DNA of 38,213 bases, from the NCBI GenBank assembly GCA_046341775.1, contig JBKDQQ010000069.1, forward strand, positions 1 to 38,213, written 5' to 3'. The notes under the pieces are model-generated. The model was given only the letters and a program-made list of their open reading frames with translations, was not told the DNA's origin and did not search any database. The stretch comes from SXXH01 sp041165735. GTDB lineage: Bacteria > Planctomycetota > UBA1135 > GCA-002686595. This document shows, in pieces, positions 23,540 through 31,503 of this stretch. The first letter of the stretch is position 1; each line of letters starts with the position of its first letter. The translations under genes were made by a program, and so were the position numbers.

Positions 23540-23740
23540 TGGGCATGGCCTGACGGACACGGCCTCATCTCGTGCGGTGAAGGCATGGGATGAGGGTGCT
23601 GACTGCCGCGGGCCGCTGCTGCCCGCGGCGGTGACAGGCACCTCATGGCTCGCACCTGGAGGCGGCGTGTTGAAATGCGCACCGCCTCCGTCGAGGCTCC
23701 TGCCCGCCGGTCACTCGCTCCATCGGTTCCTCGCGTCGTG

Positions 23741-23826
23741 CGGATCTTCTCGTACTGCGGGATCTTCTCGTACTGCGGATCCTCTAGCCTTGTGGGACCT
23801 CTAGCCTTGCGGGACCTCCAACCTTG
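23741..23826. repeat. Tandem array A, five degenerate 17-18-bp units
   Basis: Units: CGGATCTTCTCGTACTG (23741-23757), CGGGATCTTCTCGTACTG (23758-23775), CGGATCCTCTAGCCTTG (23776-23792), TGGGACCTCTAGCCTTG (23793-23809), CGGGACCTCCAACCTTG (23810-23826). Neighbouring units resemble each other most, as expected from slippage or unequal exchange. Confidence 0.85.
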
Positions 23827-23910
23827 CGAGAGGTAGCGCTTGGAAACAGGCGCCGGTACATCCGGCGCAGGGAAGGCGGCACCAAGATGCCGACTTCAGG
23901 ATGCCCGCGC

Positions 23911-24008
23911 CGACACCTCGGCCCAGTCACCACCTCGGCCCAGTCACCACCTCGCCCCAGCTCACCGCCTCGGCCCAGCTCACCTCGGCCCGGCTCAATT
24001 CGGCCCAG
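23911..24008. repeat. Tandem array B, about six 13-18-bp units
   Basis: Units: CGACACCTCGGCCCAGT (23911-23927), CACCACCTCGGCCCAGT (23928-23944), CACCACCTCGCCCCAGCT (23945-23962), CACCGCCTCGGCCCAGCT (23963-23980), then shorter CACCTCGGCCCGGCT (23981-23995) and CAATTCGGCCCAG (23996-24008). Confidence 0.85.
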
Positions 24009-24395
24009 GAATCTCAGCGCCTGCGAGCCGAGCCCGATCTGTCTCCACCGCAGGGAACGCACAAGGCACACTACGCCCAGCGCAGCGTCCGACCGGCAAC
24101 CTCCACCGCGCCATACCCGCATGTTCCAAGCTCGCACCGACCTTCCGCACATCCACGCCGGCGTGCCCGTCGCGACGGCGAGAGCGACCGAAGGCACTGC
24201 TTTCCGTCGCCCGTGGCTCGCAAGGGCGCTTGGGACTCGCCGGTTGGGGCTGTTCCTGCCGGTGCCGCATGAGGCACGCTGCCACTCGCACGCCGCCTCT
24301 CGGCGTGGGGCGGATCCACTTGCCGCGCTCGCGCAGGGCGCATGACCATCCATCGCGACGCGAGTCGCACCTAGACGCACCGAGACGCACAACCC

Positions 24396-24818
24396 ATGGA
24401 CGCCCCTTTGGACGCTGTTACAGAAGACCTCTTGGTCGCCGCCGCGCGACGAGCGGTGCAAGCCGCGCACTCGCCGTACTCGGGCGTGTGCGTCGGCGCG
24501 GCGCTGCTCGACGATGCGGGACGCATCCACGACGGATGCAATGTCGAGAGCGCAAGCTACGGCTTGACGATCTGCGCGGAACGTACCGCGCTCGTTTCGG
24601 CCGTCGCGGCGGGGGCCAAGCACTTCCGGGCGGTGGCTGTCGCCTCCAACCTACCGCGGCTGCTGATGCCCTGCGGCGCGTGCAGGCAATTCCTGTCCGA
24701 GTTCGGTCCACGGATGCAGGTGGTCGTCGTGGGGCCGGGCGCGGAACGGCGCAAGACCACCATGGACCAGCTGCTGCCGGAGGCCTTCACCCCGTCGGAC
24801 CTCGGCACGCAACCATGA
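24396..24818 (+). CDS. cdd: Cytidine deaminase
   Basis: This 140-aa protein has the length of the small tetrameric cytidine deaminases. It hydrolyses cytidine and deoxycytidine to uridine and deoxyuridine in pyrimidine salvage in the cytoplasm. The zinc site is complete: C60-A-E62 in ICAERTA, with E62 as the proton shuttle, and C93/C96 in PCGAC. The substrate-binding segment GCNVESASYG (about 49-58) and the N-terminal YSGVCVGAALL strand are also present. It starts at the ATG at 24396. A short hairpin follows ten bases after the stop. It is on the same strand as ligA, but a 303-base gap suggests separate transcription. Confidence 0.97.
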   Translation: MDAPLDAVTEDLLVAAARRAVQAAHSPYSGVCVGAALLDDAGRIHDGCNVESASYGLTICAERTALVSAVAAGAKHFRAVAVASNLPRLLMPCGACRQFLSEFGPRMQVVVVGPGAERRKTTMDQLLPEAFTPSDLGTQP

Positions 24819-25121
24819 GGACCGGGTCCGCACCTGGGGTGCGGCATCGACGCTCACCGGTTCTGCAGGGGCGACCCTTCGACCCTTGGTCCCGGCGCCT
24901 GCACAACGCCATGTTTCGCGGCGGTTTCCCGCTCTGCCTTGGTCGGCTGGCTTTGGTCGGGCGTTCGAGGCGACCGCTCCGGCGCACTGTCCGCACCCGC
25001 GCTCCTTGTCCACGAATGAGCACACCCGTCTGCGGCCCCGGAGGCCACGAACGCGCGGGGACCTACCGGCGCCTCGTTTGCGATACTCGCGCAGCGCTTT
25101 CCTGACGACTACGCACGACCC
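24819..25121. other. Intergenic region (303 bases) between cdd and ligA
   Basis: It holds the short hairpin at 24828-24844 and presumably the ligA promoter, which I could not define with confidence. No gene is supported; open frames here look random. Confidence 0.45.
24828..24844 (+). terminator. Short GC-rich hairpin after cdd, no U-tract
   Basis: CCGCACC (24828-24834), loop TGG, GGTGCGG (24838-24844): a perfect 7-bp stem starting ten bases after the cdd stop. No T-run follows, so termination function is uncertain. Confidence 0.4.
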
Positions 25122-27263
25122 ATGGCCAAGTCCTCGCCTTCAGGCAACCAGGCTGACTCCGCGGCGCTCGCGCGCATGGGAACGCTCGTGCGCGCCCTGC
25201 GCCATCACGACCATCTGTACTACGTCGAGGGGCGGCCGGAGATTTCGGATGCCGAGTACGACGCCCTGTTCCGCGAGCTCCAGCAACTCGAAGCGGCCCA
25301 TCCGGCCCTCGTGCTGGACGACAGTCCCACCCGGCGCGTCGGCGCGCCGGTGCCGGAAGGTCAAGGATTCGCCGTCGTCGAGCACGCCGTCCCGATGCTG
25401 TCGATCGACTCGCTGTTCAGCGTCGAGGAGGTGCACGACTTCGAAGCGCGCATCCTGCGCTTCCTGAACCTCGAGGACGCCGACCTCGCGTGGGTGGTCG
25501 AACCGAAGTTCGACGGCGTCTCCCTGTCGGTGGTCTACGAAGGCGGGCGCTTGGCGCGCGCCGTGACGCGCGGCGATGGCGATCGAGGCGAGGATGTGAC
25601 CGCCAACGCGCGCACCATCCGCAACCTGCCCCTCGTCCTCGACGGCGGCGCGCGCGGCTTGCCGCGACTCTTGGAGGTGCGCGGCGAAGTGCTGATGGCT
25701 CGCGACCGATTCGAACGCTTCAACGCCGCCCGCGTGGCGCGCGGCGAGGAGCGATTCGCCAACGCCCGCAATGCCACCGCCGGCGCCATGCGTCGCAACG
25801 ATCCGGCGGAAGTAGCGCGCTATCCGCTGGAATTCCACATCTGGGCCATGCCGCGCTGCGAGGGTGTCGCGTTCTCGACGCAGGAAGAGGCCGGCAAGGC
25901 GCTGCGTGCGTGGGGCTTCGCCGATTCCGGCCATGGCCGCGTCGTGCGCGGCCTGCAGGCGTGCCTCGCCTACCACGACGAGATCGAGGCGCGACGCGAC
26001 GCGATTCCGTTCGAGATGGACGGCATCGTCGCCAAGCTCGATCGTTTCGACTTGCGCGAGCGCCTGGGCACGACTTCGCGCTCGACGAGGTGGCAGTACG
26101 CCCACAAGTTCGCTGCGCGCGAGGTCTCCGCGACCCTGCGGGCGATCGAGACGATGGTCGGAAACGGTGGTCGCTTGACGCCGAGGGCGCATGTGTTGCC
26201 TGTCGAAGTCGGCGGCATCACCGTGCGGCATGCGACCTTGCACAACGCCGACTATGTCGCCGAGTTGGGGCTCAAGGTCGGCGACCGTGTGTTCTTGCGT
26301 CGCGCCGGCGACGTCATCCCGCAGATCCTCGGCGTGGCGAAGGCCGCCGAAGGCGACGCGCCCGCGGCTTGGGGGGCGAGCCTTCCCGATGAGCTGCAGG
26401 CAGCCGTGGCGCGCGACGATGGATCCGTGGCGCACCGTTGGATGGAGCATTGGGGCGTCCCCAAGGGCTGCCCCGCCTGCGGCACCGCGCCCGTCGCCGA
26501 GGGCAAGTACTGGCGTTGCCCGAATCCTGAGTGCGGGCCGCAGCGCATCGGCCGCACCTTGATCCTCGTTGGCCAAGGCGCGTTCGAGATCGAAGGCCTG
26601 GGGGAGAAGCAGATCGCCCAGTTGTACGACGCGGGGCTGCTCCGAGGCGCCGCCGATGTCTTCGCGCTCGACGCGTCGGACGAGGTGCGCGAGAAGCTCA
26701 TGGCGCTGGATCGCTGGGGCAAGAAGAGCATCGACAACCTGCAGGCGGAACTGGCGCAGCGGCGGCGCGTGCCCCTGGCGCGCTTCCTGGTCGCCCTGGC
26801 CATTCCTGATGTGGGGCCGTCCACCGCGCGCGTGCTCGCCCAGCATTTCCAGTCCCTGGAGGCCATCGCCTCGGCCAGCGAAGAGGAGCTCATGCTGGTC
26901 GATGGCGTGGGTCCCGAGGTCGCGGCCAAGGTGGCGCGTTGGTTCCGCGACGAGCGCTTGTCTCGCACGGCCTCGCGATTGTTGGAGCTTGGAGTCGTCA
27001 TCGAAGCGCCAGCGCCGCGCGTCGTGGACGGACCATTCGCAGGCCAGACCGTGGTCTTCACCGGCACCTTGGAGCAGATGGGGCGCGCCGAGGCCAAGCA
27101 GCGCGTCGAGGAACTGGGCGGCGCGGTGGCTTCCTCGGTCAGCGCCAAGACCACGATCCTCGTGGTCGGGGGCAAGCCTGGCAGCAAGGCCAAGAAGGCC
27201 GAGGAACTTGGAGTGCGGGTGATCCTCGAGGAGGAATTCCTGCGCCTCGCAGGTCGTGGGTGA
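25122..27263 (+). CDS. ligA: NAD-dependent DNA ligase
   Basis: The 713-aa product has the full LigA plan. It seals nicks in DNA during replication and repair using NAD+. The Ia domain (HHDHLYYVEG..ISDAEYDALF, about 28-50) binds NAD+. The adenylation domain has the nucleophile K129 in EPKFDGVSLS, and EMDGIVAKLD as a later motif. An OB-fold follows (HATLHNADYVAELGLKVGD, RAGDVIPQ). The zinc finger is C450-x2-C453-x12-C466-x4-C471. Helix-hairpin-helix repeats occupy about 490-625 and a BRCT domain about 635-710 (AGQTVVFTGTLEQMGRAEA). The sequence after the zinc finger (RTLILVGQGAFEIEGLG) differs somewhat from the common form but keeps the spacing. Start ATG at 25122; the ribosome binding site is not obvious. 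Confidence 0.98.
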   Translation: MAKSSPSGNQADSAALARMGTLVRALRHHDHLYYVEGRPEISDAEYDALFRELQQLEAAHPALVLDDSPTRRVGAPVPEGQGFAVVEHAVPMLSIDSLFSVEEVHDFEARILRFLNLEDADLAWVVEPKFDGVSLSVVYEGGRLARAVTRGDGDRGEDVTANARTIRNLPLVLDGGARGLPRLLEVRGEVLMARDRFERFNAARVARGEERFANARNATAGAMRRNDPAEVARYPLEFHIWAMPRCEGVAFSTQEEAGKALRAWGFADSGHGRVVRGLQACLAYHDEIEARRDAIPFEMDGIVAKLDRFDLRERLGTTSRSTRWQYAHKFAAREVSATLRAIETMVGNGGRLTPRAHVLPVEVGGITVRHATLHNADYVAELGLKVGDRVFLRRAGDVIPQILGVAKAAEGDAPAAWGASLPDELQAAVARDDGSVAHRWMEHWGVPKGCPACGTAPVAEGKYWRCPNPECGPQRIGRTLILVGQGAFEIEGLGEKQIAQLYDAGLLRGAADVFALDASDEVREKLMALDRWGKKSIDNLQAELAQRRRVPLARFLVALAIPDVGPSTARVLAQHFQSLEAIASASEEELMLVDGVGPEVAAKVARWFRDERLSRTASRLLELGVVIEAPAPRVVDGPFAGQTVVFTGTLEQMGRAEAKQRVEELGGAVASSVSAKTTILVVGGKPGSKAKKAEELGVRVILEEEFLRLAGRG

Positions 27264-27304
27264 CGTTGCGGTCCTTGGAGGATGCGCGCGGTAGCATCAC
27301 GCAC

Positions 27305-28819
27305 ATGCTGCCCTCGAACCGCGCGCCTCTTTCGCTGCTGGGCTCGGACGCCACGCGTACTCCCGCTACCATCGCCAACGCCCTGTTCGTCGCTGCCGCG
27401 ATGTGGCTGGCCGCGTGCCAAGCGAACTCGAGTGGTGGATCGTTCCAGCCCGAGGCGCATGCGACACCCCGGCCCACGGCCACGGCTCCATCGACCGCGG
27501 CAACGACGCCGATCGTCGCGAAGCAGCCAACGACCGCCGCGCAGCCAACGACCGCCGCGCAGCCCACGACCGCCGCGCAGCAGTCGCCCGCCTCTCAGTC
27601 CCTGCCCGAGTCGCAGCCCGACGGCCCGCTGCTGGTCGTTCGTGCCCGGCGCGTGCTGGATGTCGAAAAGGGCGCGCACTACGCGCCAGGCGAGGTGGTG
27701 GTGCGTGGCGACCGCATCGTTTCCGCGGGGCTCGCAGAGGCGGCTCCGGCGGGAGCGCAGGTGATCGATCTCGGCGATCGCACCCTCGTCCCCGGCTTGA
27801 TCGATTGCCACACGCACCTCGCCTTCCAGATCGACGCGCAGAGCGCGTTGCGACCCGTGCTGGAAGGACCGGCCGACGCGGCGCTGCGCGGCGCGCGCCA
27901 TGCCGAACGCACGCTCATGGCGGGATTCACGACGGTGCGCGAGCTGGGCTGCGACGACTTCGTGGACGTCTCGCTGATGAAGGCCATCGAGCGCGGCGAC
28001 ATCGTCGGCCCGCGCATCATCCCGGCCGGTCACGCCATCTCGATCACCGGCGGCCACGGCGACACGGGCGGCTTCCGGCCCGGGCTGCTCGAGCAATCGC
28101 CGCGTTCGGGGGTCGCCGATGGCCCCGATGCGTGCGTCAAGGCGGTGCGCGAGCAGATCAAGCACGGCGCCAAGACGATCAAGATCATGGCGACCGCCGG
28201 CGTGCTGTCCTTCGAGGAGTCGATCGGAGCACAGCAACTCGACTCGCGCGAGATGCAGGCGATCGTCGAGGAGGCGCGGCGCCATGGCGTCAAGGTCGCG
28301 GCCCACGCGCATGGAACCGAGGGCATCCTCGCCGCCGTGCGAGCGGGTGTCGACTCGATCGAGCATGGCAGCATCCTGTCCGACGAGGCCATCGCGCTGA
28401 TGAAGGAGCGCGGTACATGGCTCGTGCCGACCCAGTACTGCGTCGAGCGCCTCGAGTTGGAGAAGCTGCCGCCGCTTTGGCGCAGGAAGGCCGAGGCGTT
28501 GTTCCCCCTGCGCAGCGAGTGGTTGGCGAAGGCCATCGCGGCGGGCGTCAAGATCGCCCTGGGCACGGACGCCGGCGTACATCCGCATGGCGAGAACGCG
28601 CGCGAGTTCGCGACCTACACCCGCCACGGCATGTCGAACGCCGAAGCGTTGCGCACGGCCACGATCCACGCGGCGGAACTGTGCGGGACGCCGGATCGAG
28701 GCCGATTCGCGCCGGGCTTGCTGGCGGACATGGTCGCGGTGGATGGCGACCCGCTGCGCGACATCTCCGCCATGGAGCGGGTTTCGTGGGTGATGAAGGG
28801 CGGGGTGGTGGTCGAGTAG
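27305..28819 (+). CDS. Amidohydrolase family lipoprotein (imidazolonepropionase/prolidase-like)
   Basis: The frame extends upstream into ligA, but the ATG at 27305 gives a sensible export signal: hydrophobic NALFVAAAMWLAAC with a lipobox ending at C38. A low-complexity Thr/Ala/Gln linker with three QPTTAA repeats follows. The catalytic part (about 100-504) is a metal-dependent amidohydrolase TIM barrel: H169/H171 in DCHTHL, a Lys in TIKIMATAG that may be carbamylated, HAHG, SIEHG and the final Asp in ALGTDAG. Such exported members often cleave Xaa-Pro or Xaa-Arg dipeptides or other amides; the substrate is not evident. It is anchored to a membrane facing the periplasm. It lies 41 bases after ligA and could be in its transcript. 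Confidence 0.93.
   Translation: MLPSNRAPLSLLGSDATRTPATIANALFVAAAMWLAACQANSSGGSFQPEAHATPRPTATAPSTAATTPIVAKQPTTAAQPTTAAQPTTAAQQSPASQSLPESQPDGPLLVVRARRVLDVEKGAHYAPGEVVVRGDRIVSAGLAEAAPAGAQVIDLGDRTLVPGLIDCHTHLAFQIDAQSALRPVLEGPADAALRGARHAERTLMAGFTTVRELGCDDFVDVSLMKAIERGDIVGPRIIPAGHAISITGGHGDTGGFRPGLLEQSPRSGVADGPDACVKAVREQIKHGAKTIKIMATAGVLSFEESIGAQQLDSREMQAIVEEARRHGVKVAAHAHGTEGILAAVRAGVDSIEHGSILSDEAIALMKERGTWLVPTQYCVERLELEKLPPLWRRKAEALFPLRSEWLAKAIAAGVKIALGTDAGVHPHGENAREFATYTRHGMSNAEALRTATIHAAELCGTPDRGRFAPGLLADMVAVDGDPLRDISAMERVSWVMKGGVVVE
27524..27577 (+). repeat. Three tandem 18-bp units encoding QPTTAA
   Basis: CAGCCAACGACCGCCGCG at 27524-27541 and 27542-27559, and CAGCCCACGACCGCCGCG at 27560-27577. 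They encode a flexible linker between the lipid anchor and the enzyme, and a change in copy number would stay in frame. Confidence 0.9.
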
Positions 28820-28901
28820 TCCCCGTCGCGGCTCGCCACGCCCGGCTGCTTGAAGAGTCCTGGTGGCCAAGGGGCGCGCCGGCGGCTAACCTGCGGTGCA
28901 G

Positions 28902-29579
28902 ATGGCCGGCGACCAAGCAGACGACCACCAGGGAGCCTTCGCGCTCCCCGAGGGCTTCGAGGACGACGCGACCGCCAAGCTCGTGGCGCGCGCCAAGGCC
29001 GGCGACACGCAGGCCCTCAACGACTTGTTCGCGCGCTACCACGCGCTGGTGCTCGAGACGGCGCGGCGACGCATCGGCCCGCGTCTGCGCCTCAAGGAGG
29101 ACCCCGACGATCTCGCGCAGACGACCTTCCGCGAGGCGACGCGCGACCTCGCCAACTACGAGTACCGCGGCGAGGGCTCGCTCGTCCGCTGGTTGATCCA
29201 GATCCTGCAGAACAAGATCCGCGACAAGGCCGAGTTCTACGGCGCGCGCAAGCGCGACGCGGGGCGCGAGCGGCACTTGGCCGGCGCGGGCGACGATCCC
29301 GACGAGGCGCGCGGCGTCGAACCCGCCACCGCGGACATGACCGTCACGCAGCATGTCTCCCAACAGGAGTCGTGGTCGCAGTTGCGCGGAGCGCTCGAGC
29401 ACCTTTCGCCCGAGCATCGCGCCGCCATCACCGCGGTCTTCTTCGAAGGCAAGTCGCTGCGCGAGGCCGGCATGCTGCTCGGCGGCAAGAGCGAGGATGC
29501 CGTGCGCATGATGCTGCGCCGCGCGGAGGCGCGTCTGCACGACATCCTGCGCGGGACGCTCGGCAAGGACATCGAGTAG
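28902..29579 (+). CDS. ECF-family RNA polymerase sigma factor
   Basis: This 225-aa protein starts at the ATG at 28902; a GTG two codons earlier is possible. Region 2 is visible at about 25-95 (LVARAKAGDTQALNDLFARYHALV, DPDDLAQTTFREATRDLANYEYRGEGSLVRWL, QNKIRDKAEF). Region 4 lies at about 165-215 (LEHLSPEHRAAITAVFFEGKSLREAGMLLGG, DAVRMMLRRAEARL). It resembles the planctomycete-type sigma-70 proteins with an Asp-rich insert (AGAGDDPDEARGVE) between the two domains. No anti-sigma or kinase gene is adjacent: upstream is the amidohydrolase lipoprotein, downstream the tRNA. The regulon is unknown. Confidence 0.92.
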   Translation: MAGDQADDHQGAFALPEGFEDDATAKLVARAKAGDTQALNDLFARYHALVLETARRRIGPRLRLKEDPDDLAQTTFREATRDLANYEYRGEGSLVRWLIQILQNKIRDKAEFYGARKRDAGRERHLAGAGDDPDEARGVEPATADMTVTQHVSQQESWSQLRGALEHLSPEHRAAITAVFFEGKSLREAGMLLGGKSEDAVRMMLRRAEARLHDILRGTLGKDIE

Positions 29580-29709
29580 GGACGCGACCTGCTCGCCGCG
29601 CGCCACGCTTCCAAGGGCGCCGCGCACCGTCCCCGACGCGCCGTGCGGCGTCTCCCGGCGCGCGAAATGGCCTCTCGGTCCCGCCAGCGGCCATCGCCGG
29701 CCGTTCCCC

Positions 29710-29738
29710 TTGCGGCGGGCGACCGCAGGCGCTATGTT
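29710..29738 (+). promoter_or_regulatory. Sigma-70-type promoter of tRNA-Val
   Basis: TTGCGG (29710-29715), a 17-base spacer and TATGTT (29733-29738), ending 14 bases before the tRNA 5-prime end. This is the best -35/-10 pair in the window. Confidence 0.55.
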
Positions 29739-29752
29739 CTCCGCTCCAAACT

Positions 29753-29827
29753 GGGCTAGTAACTCAATGGCAGAGTGCCATGTTCACATCGTGGAAGTTA
29801 CAGGTTCGAGTCCTGTCTAGCCCACCA
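29753..29827 (+). tRNA. tRNA-Val (anticodon CAC)
   Basis: It folds as a complete cloverleaf. The 7-bp acceptor GGGCTAG pairs with CTAGCCC (29817-29823). The D-stem is ACTC/GAGT with GG in the loop, and the anticodon stem is CCATG/CGTGG with loop TTCACAT, anticodon CAC at 29785-29787. The T-stem is ACAGG/CCTGT with loop TTCGAGT. The discriminator is A (29824) and CCA is encoded (29825-29827). It reads the GUG valine codon, which is frequent in this GC-rich genome. Confidence 0.95.
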
Positions 29828-29961
29828 GCACACCCTCCGGCCGCCATCGCGCGGCCGGAGTCGTTCCAACGCGTCGCACCCGCCCTCGTCGACGCGTCCA
29901 CTCGCGCCGTGCGCGGCACGTCCCGGGGCGCGCGACCCACGGCGTCCGTCGCCGAGCAGGC

Positions 29962-29967
29962 AGGAGG
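29962..29967 (+). promoter_or_regulatory. Ribosome binding site AGGAGG for the GTG-started thioesterase
   Basis: A perfect AGGAGG lies six bases before GTG 29974. It fixes this GTG as the start, since no ATG is suitably placed. Confidence 0.85.
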
Positions 29968-29973
29968 ATCGAA

Positions 29974-30447
29974 GTGAGCGAGTACCAAGAGTCCGCATTG
30001 CAAGACCGCTACGCGCCGAAGAACGCCTGCTTCGGTTGCGGACCCGCCAACGACAAGGGCCTGCGCATCAAGAGCTTCGTCCAAGGCGACGAGGTCGTCG
30101 CGACCTGGACGCCGGAGCCGCACCACGAGGCCTTTCCCGGCATGCTGAACGGCGGCATCGTCGGCGCGCTGCTCGATTGCCACGGCAACTGGACGGCGGC
30201 TTGGCACTTGATGCGCCAGTCGGGCGCCGCAACGCCGCCCTGCACGGTGACCGCCGACTTCCACGTCAAGCTCAAGCGCCCGACGCCGACCAACGCGCCG
30301 GTCCACTTGCGCGCGAGGGTCGTCGAATCCGGCGAGGACCGCGCGGTGGTGGAAGCCACGCTCGAGGCGGGCGGCAAGGTCACGGCGAACTGCCGAGGGA
30401 CCTTCGTGGCCGTCAAGGAAGGCCATCCGGCCTACCACCGCTGGTGA
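29974..30447 (+). CDS. PaaI-type hotdog thioesterase
   Basis: The 157-aa protein starts at GTG 29974 with an ideal AGGAGG site. The N-terminal NACFGCGPANDKGLRI is the usual opening of a group of PaaI-family hotdog proteins. The active-site helix region reads FPGMLNGGIVGALLD (about 55-69), with NGG in place of the more common HGG and an acidic Asp at its end. The β-strand VTADFHVKLKRPTP follows. These enzymes hydrolyse acyl-CoA or aryl-CoA thioesters. The next genes, convergent with it, include a predicted aryl-CoA hydroxylase/reductase fusion, so a substrate among aryl-CoAs is possible but unproven. The stop is 18 bases from the stop of the radical SAM gene on the other strand. Confidence 0.9.
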   Translation: MSEYQESALQDRYAPKNACFGCGPANDKGLRIKSFVQGDEVVATWTPEPHHEAFPGMLNGGIVGALLDCHGNWTAAWHLMRQSGAATPPCTVTADFHVKLKRPTPTNAPVHLRARVVESGEDRAVVEATLEAGGKVTANCRGTFVAVKEGHPAYHRW

Positions 30448-30465
30448 GCGCACGCGACCGCGCGC

Positions 30466-31485
30466 TCAAGTCTCGAACAATTCGCCTTGGCGGCCGCGCT
30501 TGTCGTCAGGCCGCGCGAGTCGCGCCTCGCCGTCGTCGAGGCCCAACCTGCGGCAGGTGACCCGGAAGAGCGACTCGACCATCCTCCAGCGCTCGCCCTC
30601 GCCGCGCATGCGCCGGCCGAAGTCCGCGTCGTTCCAGCGTCCGCCGCGCATCTCGAGGATGGCGTGCTCGATCTTCCTCGCGCGTTCGGGGAACGCCGTG
30701 GCGATGCGCTCGCGGAACACCGGCAGGACGCTCGTGGGCAGGCGCAGCATGGTCATGAACGCGCGTCGCGCGCCATGGGCTTGCGCGGCCTCGAGGATGC
30801 GCGGCAGGTCGCTTTCGTTGAGTCCGGGGATCATGGGCGCGCAGGACACGCCGACCTCGATGCCGGCCTCGCTCAAGGCGCGCATCGCGTCGAAGCGCGT
30901 GCGCGGAGAGGGTGCCAGCGGTTCGATCGCGCGCGCCACCTGCGCGTCGAGGAACGGCACCGTGATGTTCACCGTGGCGCCGCCCTCGCGCGCGATGCGC
31001 GCCAGGATGTCGATGTCGCGCCGCACCAGCGCGCCCTTGGTGATGATGGCGACGCCGACGCCGCGCGCGCGGCACGCTTCGAGGCAGCGCCGCGTCAGGC
31101 GGTAGTGCGCCTCGAGCGGTTGGTAGCAATCCGTGTTGCCCGACAGGACGAGCGGCTGCCCATCGAGCCGGTTGGTGGCGAGCTCCTTGGCGAGCAGCTC
31201 GGGCGCGTTCGTCTTGACCACGATCTTCGTGTCGAAGTCCGTGCCCGCGCCGAAGTCGAGGTACTCGTGGGTGGGCCGCGCGTAGCAGTAGGCGCAGGCG
31301 TGCTGGCAGCCGCGATAGGGATTGGCCCCGAAGCGGAAGCCGATGTCGGGCGAGTCGTGCTCGACGACGAGGCTCTTCGCCTCCTCCTCGTAGACCTTGA
31401 GCTGCGCCGGAGGCGGGGCGTCGATCCACTCGACGTGCGCGCCATGCCAAGGATTGGGCGGATTCTCGACGGCGCGCAGCGGCAT
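30466..31485 (-). CDS. PA0069-family radical SAM protein
   Basis: The 339-aa protein carries the radical SAM cluster motif CQHACAYC, with C60, C64 and C67 (CxxxCxxC), followed by YARPTHEYLDFGAGTDF, typical of the PA0069/Rv2578c group related to spore photoproduct lyase. The barrel continues with LVLSGNTDCYQPLE, VAIITKGALVRRD, VNITVPFLD and VSCAPMIPGLNE. The N-terminal NPPNPWHGAHVEW is also characteristic. The reaction is unknown; homology to SP lyase suggests a nucleic-acid lesion or an unidentified substrate. GGGGAG lies five bases before the ATG. It follows the hydroxylase/OYE fusion by 18 bases on the same strand and is probably co-transcribed with it. Confidence 0.92.
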   Translation of the reverse strand: MPLRAVENPPNPWHGAHVEWIDAPPPAQLKVYEEEAKSLVVEHDSPDIGFRFGANPYRGCQHACAYCYARPTHEYLDFGAGTDFDTKIVVKTNAPELLAKELATNRLDGQPLVLSGNTDCYQPLEAHYRLTRRCLEACRARGVGVAIITKGALVRRDIDILARIAREGGATVNITVPFLDAQVARAIEPLAPSPRTRFDAMRALSEAGIEVGVSCAPMIPGLNESDLPRILEAAQAHGARRAFMTMLRLPTSVLPVFRERIATAFPERARKIEHAILEMRGGRWNDADFGRRMRGEGERWRMVESLFRVTCRRLGLDDGEARLARPDDKRGRQGELFET

Positions 31486-31503
31486 GGTCGCTCCCCGCCG
31501 GGT

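Larger units (their letters stand above)
23540..24395. other. Gene-free region (856 bases) with two tandem-repeat arrays
   Basis: Short frames here have no protein-like composition. The region contains two separate arrays of 15-18-bp repeats (23741-23826 and 23911-24008). The rest, up to the cdd start, shows no hairpin or RNA gene that I can support. Long gene-free DNA is unusual for this otherwise compact window. Confidence 0.6.

Noticed and set aside
23741..24008. Possible CRISPR array
   Set aside because: Units are directly adjacent with no spacers, are too short, and no cas genes are present.
22436..24008. Prophage or integrated element around the DUF669-like gene
   Set aside because: No integrase, capsid, terminase or attachment-site repeats are present; neighbours are chromosomal housekeeping genes.
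23784..24623. A 279-codon minus-strand frame and a 173-codon plus-strand frame in the gene-free stretch
   Set aside because: Both cross the repeat arrays, have no motif, and the minus frame runs into cdd antisense. The amino-acid composition is low-complexity Arg/Pro/Ser/Gly.
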